Below are positions 41,991 to 50,636 of a stretch of DNA of 64,000 nucleotides, piece after piece. Position numbers and translations under genes: made by a program. This stretch comes from an uncultured Limosilactobacillus sp. (GTDB taxonomy: Bacteria; Bacillota; Bacilli; Lactobacillales; Lactobacillaceae). The DNA lies in assembly GCF_934202705.1 (NCBI RefSeq), contig NZ_CAKPYE010000004.1, positions 62,001 to 126,000 on the forward strand. The letters run 5' to 3'. The notes beneath the pieces were generated by a model. It was not told the origin of the DNA and ran no database searches. It worked only from the letters and a program-made list of their open reading frames with translations. Position 1 is the first letter of the stretch; the number at the start of each line of letters is the position of its first letter.

Positions 41991-43235
41991 ATGACAAAAT
42001 TAATGGTACGCGGCCATCAACCGTTGAGTGGTGAGGTTGAATTAAGCGGGGACCAGCAGACGATTATGGCGATTCAAGCTGCTAGTTTACTTTCAACTCA
42101 TGGCACGGTAATTATTGATAATGTACCAGCGACCGCTAATGTTGTAGCAATGAATCGATTCCTCCAATCACTGAATGTTGTGATTGAATTTGACCGCCAT
42201 CGTCAGGTTTTAAAAATGGATACAACTCGTCATATTGAATCGGTTAAGATCAGTGGACAGGAAATGTTAGCAGCTGGATCCATTTTGGCGCGTACTGGTC
42301 AAGTTCAATTAGTAGATAACGGACTAAATTCAGAATATCGGAAGAATATGATCCGAATCGGGGAATTGTTTGCTAGGATGGGTGCCAACATCAAAACGAC
42401 TCCAGAAATGGTCAACATTACGGCGGATCATTTAGTTGGTAAAAAGATTGATTTGCAAGGTGATACCTTAACCACGACTTTAACAATAATGATGGCGGCA
42501 ACAATGGCGCAAGGCATTACGGTTTTGAATCATCCTTATAGTAGTCCGGCAGTGATTGAATTAGCTAGAATACTGAACAAAATGGGAGCACGTGTTCATG
42601 GTGCTGGCACCAGTACGATACGGATTCAAGGGGTAACCTTTTTACATTCAACGGATTATTATGCTTTGGATGATCAGGAAGAAGCAAGTGTTTATCTTAT
42701 CATTGGCGCTTTAACTGCTGGTGATATTTTGATCCACGGAGCACGTAAGGTTCATTTACGTCAATTGATCACTCAGCTAGAACAAATGGGCAATACAGTT
42801 ATTGTGCAACGTAATGGGATCCGAATTATTGGTACCAAATTTCAATTGCCGGTAGATATGTCGAAGCATTTTTTTGTGCACAATGGTTTATATGCACAGA
42901 TTGCGCTACTGGCTCTTCAAATGGTTACGCAGGGAACAACAAAAATCGCTGGTTTTTCAAAACGGCAACTGGAGATTCTTGGGTGTGCGGTGAACGATGA
43001 TCAGAATCAATTAAATTTTCAAGATAATTGTTTAGCTATTCAGGGACCATTTAAGCATTATCCTGCTCTCGTGACGGCGAATTTACCAGTTACGGGTTTA
43101 CTAGCTTTATTGAATGCGTTAGTAGCTGATCAAGTCACTACGATTAACCCGGCAGAAGTTGCAGGAGGAAGTTTTGTCCATTTGATTGATCGTCTTATTG
43201 AACTTGGCGCTAAGATGGAGTTAAATTTTGAATAA
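41991..43235 (+). CDS. MurA-like protein lacking catalytic residues
   Basis: 414 residues, EPSP-synthase fold, in the position of murA between DUF1146 and mbl. Against MurA (UDP-GlcNAc enolpyruvyl transferase), Lys22-Asn23 in SGAKNAA are replaced (SGDQQTI). The Cys115/Arg120 loop PGGCxIGxRP is DNGLNSEYRK. Asp305 in FPTDMQ is lost (VHNGLYAQ) and so is Arg397 (AGGSFVHLI). The frame is intact and the fold length normal. I infer a pseudoenzyme, perhaps regulatory; an active MurA should exist elsewhere. Starts at ATG 41991 after AAGGAGGAAT. Confidence 0.85.
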   Translation: MTKLMVRGHQPLSGEVELSGDQQTIMAIQAASLLSTHGTVIIDNVPATANVVAMNRFLQSLNVVIEFDRHRQVLKMDTTRHIESVKISGQEMLAAGSILARTGQVQLVDNGLNSEYRKNMIRIGELFARMGANIKTTPEMVNITADHLVGKKIDLQGDTLTTTLTIMMAATMAQGITVLNHPYSSPAVIELARILNKMGARVHGAGTSTIRIQGVTFLHSTDYYALDDQEEASVYLIIGALTAGDILIHGARKVHLRQLITQLEQMGNTVIVQRNGIRIIGTKFQLPVDMSKHFFVHNGLYAQIALLALQMVTQGTTKIAGFSKRQLEILGCAVNDDQNQLNFQDNCLAIQGPFKHYPALVTANLPVTGLLALLNALVADQVTTINPAEVAGGSFVHLIDRLIELGAKMELNFE

Positions 43236-43324
43236 GTCCGGTCTAGGCACAGTTATCAATCAACATTGCTGGTAGGGTTGTGGTATAATATCAAACGATT
43301 TATTTATGATTAAAGGAGAAAACT

Positions 43325-44350
43325 ATGGCAAAAGATATTGGAATTGATCTTGGTACAGCCAATGTTCTAATTTACGTTCAAGGAAAGGGAATTGTTCTGA
43401 ATGAACCTTCGGTAGTGGCCATTGATACTAACACTAACAAAGTATTAGCTGTTGGTTCTGAAGCCTACCGAATGGTTGGTCGAACACCTAGTAATATTCG
43501 GGCGATTCGTCCATTAAAGAGTGGGGTGATTTCTGACTTTGATGTTACCCAAGAAATGCTGACTTACTTTATTGGCAAATTAAGTGTCAAAGGGGTAATG
43601 TCTAAACCCAATATTATGATTTGTGCGCCAACTAACATTACTGAAATTGAAAGAAAAGCCATTATTCAGGCTGCAGAACAATCTGGTGGCGGTAAGGTTT
43701 ATTTAGAATATGAACCAAAGGTTGCAGCCATTGGTGCTGGCTTAGATATTTTTAAGCCAAGCGGTAATATGGTTATTGATATGGGTGGCGGAACCTGTGA
43801 TATTGCGGTGTTGTCGTTGGGTGATATTGTTACCAGCCGGTCAATTCGAATGGCGGGTGATAAGCTGAATGCCGATATTGCCAATTACATTAAAGACCAT
43901 CATGGACTGGTTATTGGTGAACATACTGCTGAACAAATTAAGATCAAGCTAGGGACTGCTCTTAAAGTGGATGCTCCCAAGAAGATGGATGTTCGTGGAC
44001 GTGATGTCACTAGCGGAATGCCACGGCAAATTGAAACAGATGAAAATGAAATTGAAGAGGCATTGCATGATACGCTTCAGCAGATTGTGAAGGCGGCAAT
44101 TTCTGTTTTGGAAACAGTTCCACCGGAATTAGCTAGTGATATTATTGATCGGGGAATTATGCTGACTGGAGGAACCTCTCTATTGAGCGGAATTGATCAA
44201 CTCTTCAGTGATAACTTGAAGGTTCCGGTAGTGGTTTCTCAAGATCCGCTAGATAATGTGGCCAAGGGTGCTGGAGAAATGCTGGAACGAATGCAAAAAG
44301 ACGCTAATAATAGTGGAGCCAAATCCAGCTGGTTCTCCAGAAAAAAGTAA
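43325..44350 (+). CDS. mbl: MreB/Mbl-type actin homologue
   Basis: 341 residues. Actin-fold phosphate and adenosine motifs are IGIDLGTANVLIYV, VIDMGGGTCDIAVLS and GIMLTGGTSLLSG. It organises wall synthesis along the cell side. A second paralogue begins at 63844, so the organism has at least two. It overlaps yidD by one base. Confidence 0.93.
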   Translation: MAKDIGIDLGTANVLIYVQGKGIVLNEPSVVAIDTNTNKVLAVGSEAYRMVGRTPSNIRAIRPLKSGVISDFDVTQEMLTYFIGKLSVKGVMSKPNIMICAPTNITEIERKAIIQAAEQSGGGKVYLEYEPKVAAIGAGLDIFKPSGNMVIDMGGGTCDIAVLSLGDIVTSRSIRMAGDKLNADIANYIKDHHGLVIGEHTAEQIKIKLGTALKVDAPKKMDVRGRDVTSGMPRQIETDENEIEEALHDTLQQIVKAAISVLETVPPELASDIIDRGIMLTGGTSLLSGIDQLFSDNLKVPVVVSQDPLDNVAKGAGEMLERMQKDANNSGAKSSWFSRKK

Positions 44351-44583
44351 TGGCAAACTGGTTAATTGAAGTGGTGCGCTGGTATCAAAAAAGCATTTCT
44401 ACTAAGCGGGCTTATCGAGTTTGTCGATTTGAGCCGACTTGTTCTGAATACATGATTCAGGCAATCCAACGTTTTGGTATCAAGGGCGTTTTATTAGGAA
44501 TTGCTCGAATAATGCGTTGCCATCCGTTAGCGAAGGGTGGCATAGATCCCGTACCACTTCATTTTACTTTTAAACATAACTAA
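44350..44583 (+). CDS. yidD: Membrane protein insertion efficiency factor YidD
   Basis: 77 residues with the family pattern RVCRFEPTCSEYMIQAI ... MRCHPLAKGGIDPVP. It assists YidC-dependent membrane insertion. Start overlaps the mbl stop. Confidence 0.95.
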   Translation: MANWLIEVVRWYQKSISTKRAYRVCRFEPTCSEYMIQAIQRFGIKGVLLGIARIMRCHPLAKGGIDPVPLHFTFKHN

Positions 44584-44601
44584 TTAGGTAAAGGTGACAA
44601 A

Positions 44602-44826
44602 GTGGCTAAAAGAGAAAAAAATATTGAAGTGAACGTAAAAGATCTTGAGCGGAATCATCAGCCAATTCAACAAGTGTTTATTGGTAAACAACTGATTGGC
44701 GAAGTTGTAACCGAAGAGAGCCGTTTTAAAGCAATTTTATTTAGTGGTAATCAAGAATTTATCGTCCAATCACAAGAGGAAGGCTTGGAGACAATTCTAC
44801 AGCAATACCACTTACATCAACGCTAA
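44602..44826 (+). CDS. DUF2969 family protein
   Basis: 74 residues from a GTG with AAAGGTGA upstream. Pattern NIEVNVKDLERN and GEVVTEESRFKAIL match DUF2969, a small lactobacillus/streptococcal family of unknown role next to rodA. Confidence 0.8.
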   Translation: MAKREKNIEVNVKDLERNHQPIQQVFIGKQLIGEVVTEESRFKAILFSGNQEFIVQSQEEGLETILQQYHLHQR

Positions 44827-44858
44827 TTATTAGCAAAGAGAAAGGAAGTTGACTCGAC

Positions 44859-46055
44859 ATGCAACGTTCGCAAAACGAAGACATTGAGTCGCGGATCGAC
44901 TGGGGAATTATCTTTTGTGTATTGCTATTAGCGTTGATTGGATTAGCCTCGATTTATGTTGCTGGGACTCATGACCGTCAACAGGTGAGTGTAGTACGCC
45001 AAGTGGTAACTCAACTAGCATGGTATGTTATTGGGACGATCTTAGTGGTCGTTATTATGCAGTTTGATTCCGAACAACTGTGGAAGATAGCGCCAGTGGC
45101 ATACTGGATTGGAATTTTCTTGATGTATGCCATTTTGGTTTTTTATAGTCGATCGTATTATGCCAGTACTGGTGCCAAAAGCTGGTTTGCGGTTGGACCA
45201 TTTACATTTCAACCTTCGGAAATTATGAAACCGGCTTATATTCTTATGATGGGACGGGTAATCACGACTCATAATAGCGAGTATGTAATTCACACAGTGA
45301 AAAATGACTGGCAATTAATTGGTACGATGGTGCTTTGGTTATTGCCAGTACTGATTTCATTGAAGTTGCAAAATGACTTTGGGACTGCATTAGTGTTCTG
45401 TGCCATTTTTGCTGGGATGATTTTAGTATCAGGAGTGACTTGGAAAATTATCGCTCCGGTGGCAGCTGGTGCTGTTGTAATTGGTGGATCAGTTTTACTA
45501 ATGGTTACCAGTTCAGTAGGGCGAAGAATTTTGGAACATGTTGGCTTTCAAGCATATCAATTTGATCGAGTTGATACGTGGCTAAACCCTGCTAAGGACA
45601 CAACAAATCAGGGGTATCAATTATGGCAAAGTATTAAAGCGGTTGGTTCCGGTGGAATTATGGGAACTGGCTTTAATAATTCTCACGTTTATGTTCCAGT
45701 TCGCGAATCTGATATGATTTTTTCAGTAATTGGTGAAAATTTTGGCTTCTTAGGCAGTATTTTATTGATTTTACTATACTTATTACTAATCTATTTAATG
45801 ATTCGGGTGACTTTTGATACTAAAAATGAATTTTATGCCTACGTTTCAACGGGAGTCATTATGATGATTCTTTTCCACGTCTTTGAAAATATTGGGATGA
45901 ATATTGGCTTACTTCCGTTAACGGGGATTCCATTACCATTTATTTCAGCAGGGGGATCTTCACTGATTGGAAACCTCATTGGGATTGGAATGATTATGTC
46001 GATGCGTTATCATCATCACTCATACATGTTTAGTAGTAATCAAGAATTTCACTAG
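44859..46055 (+). CDS. rodA: RodA, peptidoglycan polymerase
   Basis: 398 residues with ten membrane segments, SEDS family. Catalytic-region motifs include FQPSEIMKPAYIL, LKLQNDFGTALVF, ESDMIFSVIGENFGFLG and PLTGIPLPFISAGGSS. It elongates the side wall with a class B PBP, in line with the adjacent mbl. Confidence 0.93.
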   Translation: MQRSQNEDIESRIDWGIIFCVLLLALIGLASIYVAGTHDRQQVSVVRQVVTQLAWYVIGTILVVVIMQFDSEQLWKIAPVAYWIGIFLMYAILVFYSRSYYASTGAKSWFAVGPFTFQPSEIMKPAYILMMGRVITTHNSEYVIHTVKNDWQLIGTMVLWLLPVLISLKLQNDFGTALVFCAIFAGMILVSGVTWKIIAPVAAGAVVIGGSVLLMVTSSVGRRILEHVGFQAYQFDRVDTWLNPAKDTTNQGYQLWQSIKAVGSGGIMGTGFNNSHVYVPVRESDMIFSVIGENFGFLGSILLILLYLLLIYLMIRVTFDTKNEFYAYVSTGVIMMILFHVFENIGMNIGLLPLTGIPLPFISAGGSSLIGNLIGIGMIMSMRYHHHSYMFSSNQEFH

Positions 46056-46063
46056 GTGATTCG

Positions 46064-46354
46064 ATGATTAAGTTTGAAAATCCTTGGTTGATTAAAGTTC
46101 AAGGAGAACAATTAGTTTTAAAGTTTACTCAACAAGCACTGGACGAATTAGGACAACTCATCTTTTTGGATCTTCCGAATACTGGAGCTCAGCTTGTTCA
46201 AGGAATGCCATGTATCGGTATTGAGGCTACCAATTGGATTGGAACGAGCAAAATCCCTTTGAGTGGTGAAGTTATCAGCGTGAATGATAAAGTTGCTGGC
46301 CTCAACAGTCGACTGTTAACCAGTCATGATTGGCTTTTAAAACTAAAAGATTAA
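46064..46354 (+). CDS. GcvH-like protein without the lipoyl lysine
   Basis: 96 residues aligning with glycine cleavage H protein: DELGQLIFLDLPNTGAQL then PLSGEVISVND. In GcvH the lipoylated Lys lies in ESVKxVxxxYxPxSG; here the aligned stretch is EATNWIGTSKIPLSG, so the residue is Asn. No gcvP/T genes are nearby. It starts 8 bases after rodA with TAGGTGATTCG. It is likely a lipoyl-domain scaffold with a different role. Confidence 0.72.
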   Translation: MIKFENPWLIKVQGEQLVLKFTQQALDELGQLIFLDLPNTGAQLVQGMPCIGIEATNWIGTSKIPLSGEVISVNDKVAGLNSRLLTSHDWLLKLKD

Positions 46355-46362
46355 GCGATGAC

Positions 46363-46396
46363 AAGGTCTGAATCTGTGTAAGGTTTAGACCTTCTT
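46363..46396 (+). terminator. Terminator after the GcvH-like gene
   Basis: AAGGTCT pairs with AGACCTT, followed by a T-rich tail. Confidence 0.7.
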
Positions 46397-46417
46397 GTTG
46401 TTATTAAGGTGGGACAA

Positions 46418-47374
46418 ATGAAAAAAAAGGATATTGCAGAAATTCAAGCAAAAGTAGCAGCTTTGCATCAACAATTAATTAGTGGTGAGACATATTTAAA
46501 TGTGATTCCACAGATTGATGAGTTAATCGATCGTGCCAAGCGTGTAGGACGTACTCCGGTTAACATTACTGAGCCGCAATCTCATGACCAGCAAATTATG
46601 GCAGATTTTGTTGGCGAGGTTCAAGATGGACATCATCCTCAAGTTAATGATGAATTGTTGAATGTGATTTTTAAATTTGCTGGAACTAAGTTAATAACTT
46701 TTCGACGGCTGATGTTAGTTGCAGTCGAAACTGCGCTTGAGAATAACTTAATTACAACTGAGCAGTTGCAAAGGCTTTTTCATCATTTTAGTCAGCCGAC
46801 AGTTTTATTAGACCACATTGACGAGCCAACCAATCAAGCAGCATTTGGGCGTTCCATTGCGATTAATATCTTACGGTTAATTTTAATTGCGGATCGTTCT
46901 GGTTATTTCTTTTTAACTCAAGACGAAATTACTGATTTTTTAAATATTGTGGGAGTTTTACCTCTATTGGAACGCGATACCCGTGGATTTGTCGGTGGTG
47001 TTGGTTGGGTACATATGTTTACTGGGATGGCCAACCTTAATCACGAACTAGCTGAACATGATGAGTTAGTGCGAGGCGACAAAATTTTTTTAATGGCGAC
47101 TTTGGTAGAGGGCTATAAGAAAACTCGCACTTCATTTTCAATGGGGGAGAATGAAGATATTGCGACCTTTCTTTTGAAATTATTCAAACAACATCAGTTA
47201 TATCAAGACTTTTTTATTTACCAACTCCAGCTGTGGCGGAAAGAGTTGAATAATTTTAACCCATATTCGAAAGAACAATGGATTAAGCTATTTAATTTTC
47301 GTCGGCTTATGCAGAGCTTAATAATGGAAGGCGATTTGCCAGAAAAAGTGATGAAGGCAATTGTTAACGATTAA
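46418..47374 (+). CDS. DUF2785 family protein
   Basis: 318 residues, helical. The block ERDTRGFVGGVGWVHMFTG is the hallmark of DUF2785, though the usual AH after WxH is replaced by MF. ATG 46418 follows AAGGTGGGACA; the frame opens at 46409. Function unknown. Confidence 0.82.
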   Translation: MKKKDIAEIQAKVAALHQQLISGETYLNVIPQIDELIDRAKRVGRTPVNITEPQSHDQQIMADFVGEVQDGHHPQVNDELLNVIFKFAGTKLITFRRLMLVAVETALENNLITTEQLQRLFHHFSQPTVLLDHIDEPTNQAAFGRSIAINILRLILIADRSGYFFLTQDEITDFLNIVGVLPLLERDTRGFVGGVGWVHMFTGMANLNHELAEHDELVRGDKIFLMATLVEGYKKTRTSFSMGENEDIATFLLKLFKQHQLYQDFFIYQLQLWRKELNNFNPYSKEQWIKLFNFRRLMQSLIMEGDLPEKVMKAIVND

Positions 47375-47480
47375 TTATGACTGATGATGTCCAATCAATT
47401 ATTAGTATGGTATACTTAAAATTCAGGAAAATGTACACTGATACTCGGTTAAAATAAACAATATAATAGGTGGTATTTTT

Positions 47481-48614
47481 ATGACGGTAAAAAAGTTGAA
47501 TATTGCGCTCCTGTTTGGTGGCAATTCATCTGAGCACGATGTCTCAAAACGTTCGGCTCATAACATTTACGATGGCATGGATAAAAATAAATACAATGTG
47601 AAAGTCTTTATGTTTACCAAGGATGGTATTTTATTAGACAATGAAGCCTCACAAAGGATTTTTAATGGAGAACCTGAAGATCAGGTTGTGAAAGAAGCAT
47701 ATGCTCAAATGGATTTGGAATCACCACTGGCTCCATTAGAGGCTTTACGGCATGCCGGACCGATTGATTTCTTCTTCCCGGTAATCCATGGTAATTTAGG
47801 AGAGGACGGAACTGTCCAAGGGCTTTTTCGGCTCCTGAAAAAACCGTATGTTGGATCTGGGATTACAGCAAGTGCATTATCCTTTGACAAGGACTATACA
47901 AAGCGCATCTTAGATTTAGCAGGAGTTCGCAACACCCCTTACGTGTTAGTAACACCAGAAAATCGTGGTCAATATACTTGGCAAGCAATTGTCAATGAAT
48001 TAGGTGCGACGGTATTTGTAAAGCCTGCAAAGCAAGGATCATCAGTTGGTATTCACAAGGTTACCAGCGAAAAAGAATATGCGGCTGCTTTGGATGATGC
48101 GTTTACTTATGATTATAAAGTGCTGGTTGAGCAAGCCATCAATAATCCACGCGAAGTTGAGATTTCAATTTTAGGGAATGAAAAACCAATTGCGTCAAAG
48201 CTTGGTGGAGTAAGGGTTCCTAAAGGTGATGCTTTTTATGATTATGAAAATAAGTTTGTTGACGCTTCAGGCGTAGTTTTTGATCTCCCGGTAATCCTTC
48301 CAGATAAGTTAACCCATGAAATTACAGAAATGGCATTAAAGGCTTACAAAGCTCTTGATATGAAGGGCTTGGCAAGAATAGATTTCTTGGTTGATGAAAA
48401 TGATGTGCCATATCTTGGTGAACCTAATACCTTACCTGGGTTTACTAATATTAGTTTATATCCGCAAATGTGGAGTGTTTCTGGAATTGATTACTCATCA
48501 TTAATTGATAAGCTCATTGAATTAGGAATTCAAGAATTTAATCGCCGATCTAAGATCAAGTATTCTTTTAAAGAGCTGGGCGAGGAACATGTTGGTAAAA
48601 AAGAGTACCATTAG
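47481..48614 (+). CDS. ddl: D-alanine--D-alanine/D-lactate ligase
   Basis: 377 residues, ATP-grasp. Motifs: LLFGGNSSEHDVSKRSAHN, HGNLGEDGTVQG, KPAKQGSSVGI, and GLARIDFLV ... LGEPNTLPGFT. In the omega loop (AFYDYENKFVD) the residue equal to Tyr216 of E. coli DdlB is Phe. That switch defines D-Ala-D-lactate ligases of vancomycin-resistant lactobacilli and Leuconostoc. Product supplies MurF for the peptidoglycan stem. Confidence 0.94.
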   Translation: MTVKKLNIALLFGGNSSEHDVSKRSAHNIYDGMDKNKYNVKVFMFTKDGILLDNEASQRIFNGEPEDQVVKEAYAQMDLESPLAPLEALRHAGPIDFFFPVIHGNLGEDGTVQGLFRLLKKPYVGSGITASALSFDKDYTKRILDLAGVRNTPYVLVTPENRGQYTWQAIVNELGATVFVKPAKQGSSVGIHKVTSEKEYAAALDDAFTYDYKVLVEQAINNPREVEISILGNEKPIASKLGGVRVPKGDAFYDYENKFVDASGVVFDLPVILPDKLTHEITEMALKAYKALDMKGLARIDFLVDENDVPYLGEPNTLPGFTNISLYPQMWSVSGIDYSSLIDKLIELGIQEFNRRSKIKYSFKELGEEHVGKKEYH

Positions 48615-48903
48615 ATTTGGATTAGAAAGTCAATTAATATAATTTAATATTGAAATAAACTACGGTTAGCTTTGGTATAATTGTAGTTTTGTTTATTCTA
48701 GAGATAACATTAAAATTTAATACTTGATAAATAAATGTAACATTAATTTGTTGTCAATCATTATTAACATTTACTAAGAATAAGTATAAAATTAGTAAGA
48801 GTGAGATTATCAATGATTTATTCAAAGAGGAAAATGGAAACTATTTAAAGAATTTGATTATCAAAGGATAATGTTAAAACTATAATATTTAGAGGGAGAT
48901 CGC
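48615..48903. other. AT-rich upstream region of the HTH-TPR regulator
   Basis: No gene of note. An 11-codon frame (MIYSKRKMETI) at 48813-48848 lacks a clear ribosome binding site. TAACATT and AATGTTA-type repeats recur (48738, 48767, 48870). Confidence 0.4.
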
Positions 48904-49725
48904 ATGAAGTTAAATGGAGAGAAGTTACGTAATATTCGAAGAAAGCGTGGACTATCGCAAACAGCGCTATCTGTAGGGATCTGCACTCAAGCTACCATTA
49001 GTTTAATGGAAAAACAGAATCGGATTCCGAAGATGAATATTTTAACAGCCATTTGTGGACGACTGGATATTGATGTGAGTGAGATTATTGAAGATGATAA
49101 TAACTCATTAGCGATGATGTTTGATCAAATTGAAGGTATGATTGTTCATGAGAACTTTCCAGAAGCAAAGAAATTACTTGCGAAGATTAAGGTAAAGAAT
49201 CTGGAGAATGAGTTTGATAAGCAACGGTACTATTACTTAGTTGGTATGTATCAGGTGAAAACAGATCAAATTGACGATGCGATTTTTAATTTTGAATTGA
49301 TTTTAACCCAATTCTCCACAATGAGCGCAAACATTTACTGGGCGTTAACGACTGTTGGCATGGCGATGGCTTATGAGAAATTGAACAACCAGGCACGCGC
49401 ACTGAAATTTGTTCAAAGAGCGGTTAGCTTGATTGATGAAAAACAAATGACTGGTGGTCAACGGCAGTGGCAAGTTATTTATCGCAACATTGCTGAACTT
49501 TATATTAGTTTAAAACAATGGAAAGATGCTATTGTAATGGCACAGCGAGGGATTAAGATTTGTCGAGAAAATGAGTCATTTTTCTTGTTAGATAATTATT
49601 ATTATTTGATTGCCAAAGCTCAAATCGTTGGTGGCCAACGACAAGCTGCAAAAGATTCAATGACTATTGCACGGAATGTGGCAATTGCTGCTGATGATCA
49701 AGAGTTAGTGAAGAAGATTGGGTAA
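48904..49725 (+). CDS. HTH-TPR transcriptional regulator (RRNPP-like)
   Basis: 273 residues: XRE helix-turn-helix (residues 4-62, LRNIRRKRGLSQTALSVGI) and four or five TPR-like repeats (FDKQRYYYLVGMYQVKTDQI, ALKFVQRAVSLI, WKDAIVMAQRGIKICR). This plan is shared by PlcR/Rgg-like peptide-sensing regulators. No signal-peptide gene was found on either side. GAGGGAGATCGC precedes the ATG. Confidence 0.8.
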   Translation: MKLNGEKLRNIRRKRGLSQTALSVGICTQATISLMEKQNRIPKMNILTAICGRLDIDVSEIIEDDNNSLAMMFDQIEGMIVHENFPEAKKLLAKIKVKNLENEFDKQRYYYLVGMYQVKTDQIDDAIFNFELILTQFSTMSANIYWALTTVGMAMAYEKLNNQARALKFVQRAVSLIDEKQMTGGQRQWQVIYRNIAELYISLKQWKDAIVMAQRGIKICRENESFFLLDNYYYLIAKAQIVGGQRQAAKDSMTIARNVAIAADDQELVKKIG

Positions 49726-49736
49726 CTGGATAGAAA

Positions 49737-49778
49737 AAAGAGGATAGCAAAGTTATTATCAACTTTGCTATCCTCTTT
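49737..49778. terminator. Bidirectional terminator between regulator and uspA
   Basis: AAAGAGGATAGCAAAGTT pairs perfectly with AACTTTGCTATCCTCTTT. Confidence 0.9.
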
Positions 49779-49798
49779 CAATTATGGGAATAACGAAT

Positions 49799-50281
49799 TT
49801 ACTTCTTAGGAACTGAAACAGGTTTGTTATCCAGATCAGTCCGGATAACCATGACATCACAAACGGCAGTCCTGGTGACGAATTCAGTAACTGAACCAAT
49901 TAAAATTCGTTCAACCGCGTTAAGACCAGTCGCACCAATCATAATGAGGTCGGCATTCAGCTTTTGTGGAACATCACGGGCAATAATAGTTTTAGGTGCA
50001 CCGTATTCAATTGTGTAACTAACTTTGGCAACTCCTTGTTTCTTTGCATAATCAACGTATTCGTCGAGGGTTTTCTTAGCAGTCTTAGTGACTTGTTCAA
50101 CCATTGAACTATCAAAACTAGAAATATTTTGGAAAGCTCGAGTATCAATAACGTGGAGTAAATGAAGCTCAGTATCGTTACCGTTACGTTTAGCAACCGC
50201 AACGGATTTTTTGAAAGCTAATTCTGCTTCTTCAGATCCATCAACCGGAACTAAAATTCGCCGATATTGTTGTACAACCAT
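49799..50281 (-). CDS. Universal stress protein
   Basis: 160 residues, UspA fold. RILVPVDGSEEAELAF at the start and the ATP-binding GATGLNAVERILIGSVTEFVTR at the end. Start at 50281 follows AGGAGG; the frame opens at 50311. Monocistronic. Confidence 0.93.
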   Translation of the reverse strand: MVVQQYRRILVPVDGSEEAELAFKKSVAVAKRNGNDTELHLLHVIDTRAFQNISSFDSSMVEQVTKTAKKTLDEYVDYAKKQGVAKVSYTIEYGAPKTIIARDVPQKLNADLIMIGATGLNAVERILIGSVTEFVTRTAVCDVMVIRTDLDNKPVSVPKK

Positions 50282-50363
50282 GATAACAACCTCCTGTACA
50301 TTTGTTACCATTATTTTACACCATATTTGTAATATACGTAAAGAAACGCTGAGGGAAGTTAAT

Positions 50364-50404
50364 AAAAAAGGTAGCCGAAAATGTAATTTTCAGCTACCTT
50401 TTTT
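50364..50404 (-). terminator. Terminator of the 6S RNA
   Basis: Minus strand: AAAAAAGGTAGCTGAAAA pairs with TTTTCGGCTACCTTTTTT. Confidence 0.85.
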
Positions 50405-50590
50405 ATGTACGGAGGTCTCCGTTTATGCCGTTATCTGTTCGACAGTGTTGACCTGTAGTTAAGACAGGTGGGATCTGGTGCACAATTTTCAACTACCGAA
50501 TGAAAGGGCATGTTGGCCATTGTGTTAACGCTGATCCCGATACAAAATGGTTGTAAGGCAAACCTGTGAAATGAACAAAGCGTACACAAT
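50405..50590 (-). ncRNA. ssrS: 6S RNA
   Basis: A ~185-base stretch with no gene, directly downstream of rarA and ended by a strong terminator. The ends pair (TGTACG near the 5' end, CGTACA near the 3' end), and inside are paired arms around a central open region, including ACCTGTAGTTAAGACAGGT and GTGCAC. Location next to rarA and size suit the 6S RNA that sequesters sigma-A RNA polymerase. Ends are approximate. Confidence 0.6.
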
Positions 50591-50636
50591 AGATTCCTCT
50601 TAACTAAAGAGTAGCATAATATGAAACGATGTGCAA

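Noticed and set aside
50211..50462. 83-residue plus-strand frame near uspA
   Set aside because: It crosses the uspA start, a terminator and the 6S RNA region on the other strand, and lacks coding character.
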